A stretch of DNA of 64,000 nt from Sarcocystis neurona (Eukaryota; Apicomplexa; Conoidasida; Eucoccidiorida; Sarcocystidae), in the NCBI GenBank assembly GCA_000727475.1, contig KL647317.1, positions 1,136,444 through 1,200,443 on the forward strand. The letters are read 5' to 3'. The translations under genes were made by a program, and so were the position numbers. Below the pieces are notes generated by a model. It did no database searches. It was not told the origin of the DNA and saw only the letters and a list, made by a program, of their open reading frames with translations. Of this stretch, positions 61,201 through 64,000 are shown piece by piece (the stretch's first letter is position 1; the number at the start of each line of letters is the position of its first letter).

Positions 61201-62481
61201 ATAATACTGCGTATACGTGTATGCATATGTGAGTATGTACATGCGTATCTACGTACGTGTGTGTGTATGTATGTATGAACGTACATGTATAGATGTAAAT
61301 CCATGGGTGTCTATGATGCACAGGCGTTTACCTTCCTTTTCATACGCACGTGAGGAAAAGTGTCACCTGTACATGAATGTACTTATATTGAATTCATAGC
61401 GCGCGCAGAATCCGGCCCCAGAGTCTGGAAGCCATCTTCTGCATGTGTCTGCAGCTGCTGCTGGTGGGACGCCGCCTCGCGGTGTCTGCGTTCCTGAGAC
61501 TCACGCACCACCGCCTCCCTTTTCTCGCGCGTTGGGGTCGGGCTGCCAGCGCTGCTGCTGCTGCTTTGCTGCCTTCTCTCCTCCTCCTCCTTATCCGCTG
61601 CTGTTGCTGCCAGGAATTGAGGAGGAGTTCGCTCGCGTTATTGTTGACCGCGCCTGCCACTGCTGCATGCAACACGCGTGAGGCTGCTGCTGTTCACTGC
61701 GATGCTGCAGATACTACTGAGTCTTCCTTGATAGTGGAAAGCATGCTCTGCACGCCTGCAGCTCGAAGAAAGCTGTACCACGTGCTCTGCCCTCTCTACG
61801 CACACCGCAACTTCTTTGTCACCCGGGTCGTCAACCAGCACCGCCTGCGCATGCGCGATGCCGCTCCAATGGCCTACATTGAGTTCGTAGACAGGTTCGC
61901 TCTCTTTATCTTCTCCCTGTTTCTCGCGAAGCTTCGAAGTCCGAACTTCATCAATCACAACGTACATACACATTTATAGAGAAGAGAGAGTGAGAGGGAG
62001 GTGGAAACACATATCTTTGTGCATGTACGTGTAAGGGCCTGCGGTGACATTTCTGTGTGTACCTGCACTTTTGAGCGTGTCTGAAAAATACGCATGCACG
62101 CATAGATGAATAGATACGTGTATGTGGAACTCCGTTGGAGAACGTGTTTCACGCGTACGCGCGTATGTGCCCGTACACACATCTACACATACTTGCATCG
62201 ACGGAGGAGAAGGAGACGTCCTGCAGGGTGGAAGTGTTTAGCCTGAGGTGGCCTAGAGAAGAACGCATGTGTCGGAAGAAGGAGCCAGTCCGGGGAGGGT
62301 GGTGCGGGGTGCATGCATGCGCACGTGCTGCTTAAGGACGTTGACGGACGGCGTGTATTTTTCGCATTGCAGCGACGGCCTCAAGAAGGACAGACACTGC
62401 AGGGGCGACTCTCTTCGGGAGCAACTGCAATGCCGGAGCAAAGCCTTGGTGCGGGGCTGCGGCGCTGTTGTAGCAGAATAA
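58250..62481 (+). CDS. MRPL17: Organellar large-subunit ribosomal protein bL17
   Basis: Structural protein of a bacterial-type large ribosomal subunit, acting in the mitochondrion or possibly the apicoplast. Four exons: 58250-58350, 59799-59905, 61711-61894, 62373-62481, total 501 nt, 166 residues, phases 2, 1, 2. Exon 1 gives a basic start with [13 protein letters not shown], the counterpart of the HR..(L)RNL motif. Exon 2 has [20 protein letters not shown], the family signature, then [11 protein letters not shown]. Exon 3 has [20 protein letters not shown] and [14 protein letters not shown], matching the KLF..LAPRY and [10 protein letters not shown] blocks. Exon 4 is a basic C-terminal extension ending GCGAVVAE. 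58250 is the first in-frame ATG. Length is in the bacterial/mitochondrial range (about 120-180). Little targeting sequence precedes the domain, which fits a mitochondrial more than an apicoplast product (inference). Confidence 0.9.
58351..59798 (+). other. MRPL17: bL17 intron 1
   Basis: Begins GTACGC. Contains (CTG)n and CTGCATA blocks at 58400-58520. A TATG/TACG microsatellite fills 58920-59550, and CTG-rich DNA at 59640-59790 runs into the acceptor tggaacag. Confidence 0.75.
58920..59550 (+). repeat. TATGTACG microsatellite
   Basis: About 630 bases of impure (GTAT)n and (ATGTACGT)n in bL17 intron 1. Long Tyr/Met/Val/Cys and Thr/His/Tyr/Ile frames on the two strands are repeat artefacts. 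Confidence 0.85.
59995..60725 (+). repeat. CTCTCTGTCTCC pyrimidine repeat in bL17 intron 2
   Basis: Over 700 bases of almost pure C/T with G at intervals, built from variants of CCCTTTCTCTCTGTCT. It is a strand-asymmetric polypyrimidine tract on the sense strand, between exons ending at 59905 and starting at 61711. The rest of the intron (60840-61310) is mostly TATG microsatellite. Confidence 0.85.
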
Positions 62482-64000
62482 GACGATGCTAACACACACA
62501 CAGACGCACTCAGAAAGTCGTCAGCCGCCCCTTCCACGAAGCAGATGTGCTGCAGAGAAGAAAGACAGAGAGACACAGAAAGGAAGGGAGACGGCGCTCC
62601 TGTAACCGCAGAAGTTCCTGTGAATTTCAACGTGTGAAACGGACATGCACGTGGCGCGCTGCCACATGTCGGCCCCTCGCAACAATGTCAACAGACATCT
62701 GTATATCTACGTAGATATAAGTGTATGTATGTACGGGTGTACATGTGTGTGTTTGGATGTTATTACTGATTTCTACGGCTAGCAATACTGAGAGGCAGGT
62801 CTCGGACATGTGAGCGTAGCCACATGCACAGGGGGTGCAAAACGGTTTTGCCGCGCACGTGAGAGAGACTTGTCGTGCTGTGCGTGCTCCTGCTGCTGCT
62901 GGTTCTGTTGCTGCTGGTTCTGCTGCTGCTGCTGCTTTCTTCCTCCGCCAATACCGGTGGTGATGCAGACCCGGCGAGCTGCGACCTGCGCGTCCTGTCG
63001 GCTTTGAACGAAAAAAGTTCATTTTCGAAGAAATGCAGCGGTCACGTCGAAGCAGGCGTCACTGGTGGAATGTGAGCAGGCCAGTTGATCTGCGTCGTAA
63101 TACACAACGTTGACTTCACAGTATATATAGCGTGGACTAGACAGCGCAGGATCAATGAGCTGCACCAGTAGTTGGTGCAGAACGAGATAGAGAAGACGCT
63201 CTGAATGTTCCTATCTATGTGAACGGGTCAGCAGTAAACACGGCCCATATATATATATATATATATATATATTTAGAGAGAGACAGACGCCAATTTAGAG
63301 ATATATAAATATATATATATATATTATGCGTAGAAATCAGCTACAAAAAGGGCTTGCAGTAAGATCCAACACTCTACATAGATGTGTCTGTATGCAAGTA
63401 ACGGGTCGAAGACACAGCCCAATAGGGTCTTTTCGATAAACTCTCGTTTCGTGTCGTATACGTATGTATGTATTCGTGTATACCTAGGAATATACGCACG
63501 TACGTGTATGAACTGCTCTACGCGTTATGTATAGCAGCCCGTCGGCACATGGGATAGAGGTAGGTGGACTGGCGAGCACGTGTGTGTCTACGTGAACATA
63601 CAGAGCTGTGCGCACGCCGTGAGGCGGTGCGTGCCCTGGTGGTACGTGTGTCTGTGTGTGCATACAGAGGTGTACGTACACCATATGGTGGTGCGTGCCC
63701 GGTGGGATGTGTGTCTGTGTGTACACACAGAGGTGTACATACACCGGATAGCGGTGCGTGCCCTGGTGGTATACATGCGCAGCCATGTCCCGGCACACGC
63801 TCTGTCTACGTCCGGACGACTTCCGTATATCGTACGTGGCGCCCAAGTGTTCTACGCATGTAGGCGTCCGTCCACACTTAAGCTGCTGCACACGCATGCC
63901 GCCCGACAGCGCGAGCTTTCGAGAGAAGGCGCTTCCTCGCGCCAGCCTTCCTCCTCGCCTGTGTCTGCAGCCGCATACATTTTTTGCTGTCGCCTTCTCG
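62482..64000. other. Right-hand flank without a recognised gene
   Basis: 62880-62940 is CTG-rich on the plus strand. The frame across it reads as a hydrophobic Leu run followed by SSSANTGGDADPASCDLRVL and a stop at 63075. This looks like a secreted-protein start, but no ATG or splice support was found. TATA microsatellite lies at 63245-63325. A minus-strand frame starting MRVQQLKCGRTP at 63897 is open through the 63-nt repeat to 63484. Confidence 0.4.
63582..63773 (+). repeat. Three tandem copies of a ~63-nt unit
   Basis: Copies begin at about 63582, 63646 and 63709 with GTGTGTCT. Each contains ACAGAG, a GTACGTACACC-like palindromic core, and GGTGCGTGCCC. The unit is 63-64 nt, so most of it repeats in frame. 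On the minus strand this gives a 21-residue period with HTDTHPTGHAPP-type sequence. Confidence 0.8.

Noticed and set aside
15000..64000. tRNA or rRNA genes
   Set aside because: No cloverleaf with conserved T-loop GTTCGAAT-type sequence or rRNA core segment was recognised by eye; a covariance search would be decisive.

Overview
The window looks like nuclear DNA of a coccidian apicomplexan, most likely an Eimeria species. Genes are broken into many short exons. Introns are packed with TATA/TACATA/TATG microsatellites. CAG-family triplet runs occur both inside genes, as Gln/Ala/Ser/Leu tracts, and between exons. No bacterial operon structure or tRNA/rRNA gene was recognised. The genus assignment is inference from composition and gene architecture; no species marker was identified.

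Four protein-coding genes could be rebuilt exon by exon with consistent splice phases. (1) Plus strand, from the left edge to 14995: the 3' part of a HECT-type E3 ubiquitin ligase whose whole catalytic domain is visible. (2) Minus strand, 41313 down to 18307: VPS52, a subunit of the GARP/EARP vesicle-tethering complex, 13 exons over 23 kb and about 1196 residues. (3) Minus strand, 55275 down to 47618: a tentative four-exon gene for a membrane protein with an Ala-rich LEA-like region, a transmembrane helix, a short domain resembling the mitochondrial TIM21/COA1 fold, and a Gln/Arg/Glu-rich tail. (4) Plus strand, 58250 to 62481: organellar ribosomal protein bL17, four exons, 166 residues. The HECT gene and VPS52 are convergent; the TIM21/COA1-like gene and bL17 are divergent. 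The four genes share no obvious pathway.

Between the genes: 14996-18306 is the convergent intergenic region; 41314-47617 is a 6.3-kb stretch without a recognised gene; 55276-58249 is the divergent promoter region; 62482-64000 holds a 63-nt tandem repeat at the right. A 615-base run of N at 23733-24347 lies in a VPS52 intron and has the same sequence on both sides.

Notable non-genic structure: a COX1-like mitochondrial fragment in VPS52 intron 6; a degenerate 16-bp minisatellite (25118-25795); a different 16-bp repeat (32097-32362); a 24-bp repeat in frame with a VPS52 exon; and a strand rule in which triplet repeats read mostly CAG on the sense strand of exons and mostly CTG on the sense strand of introns.
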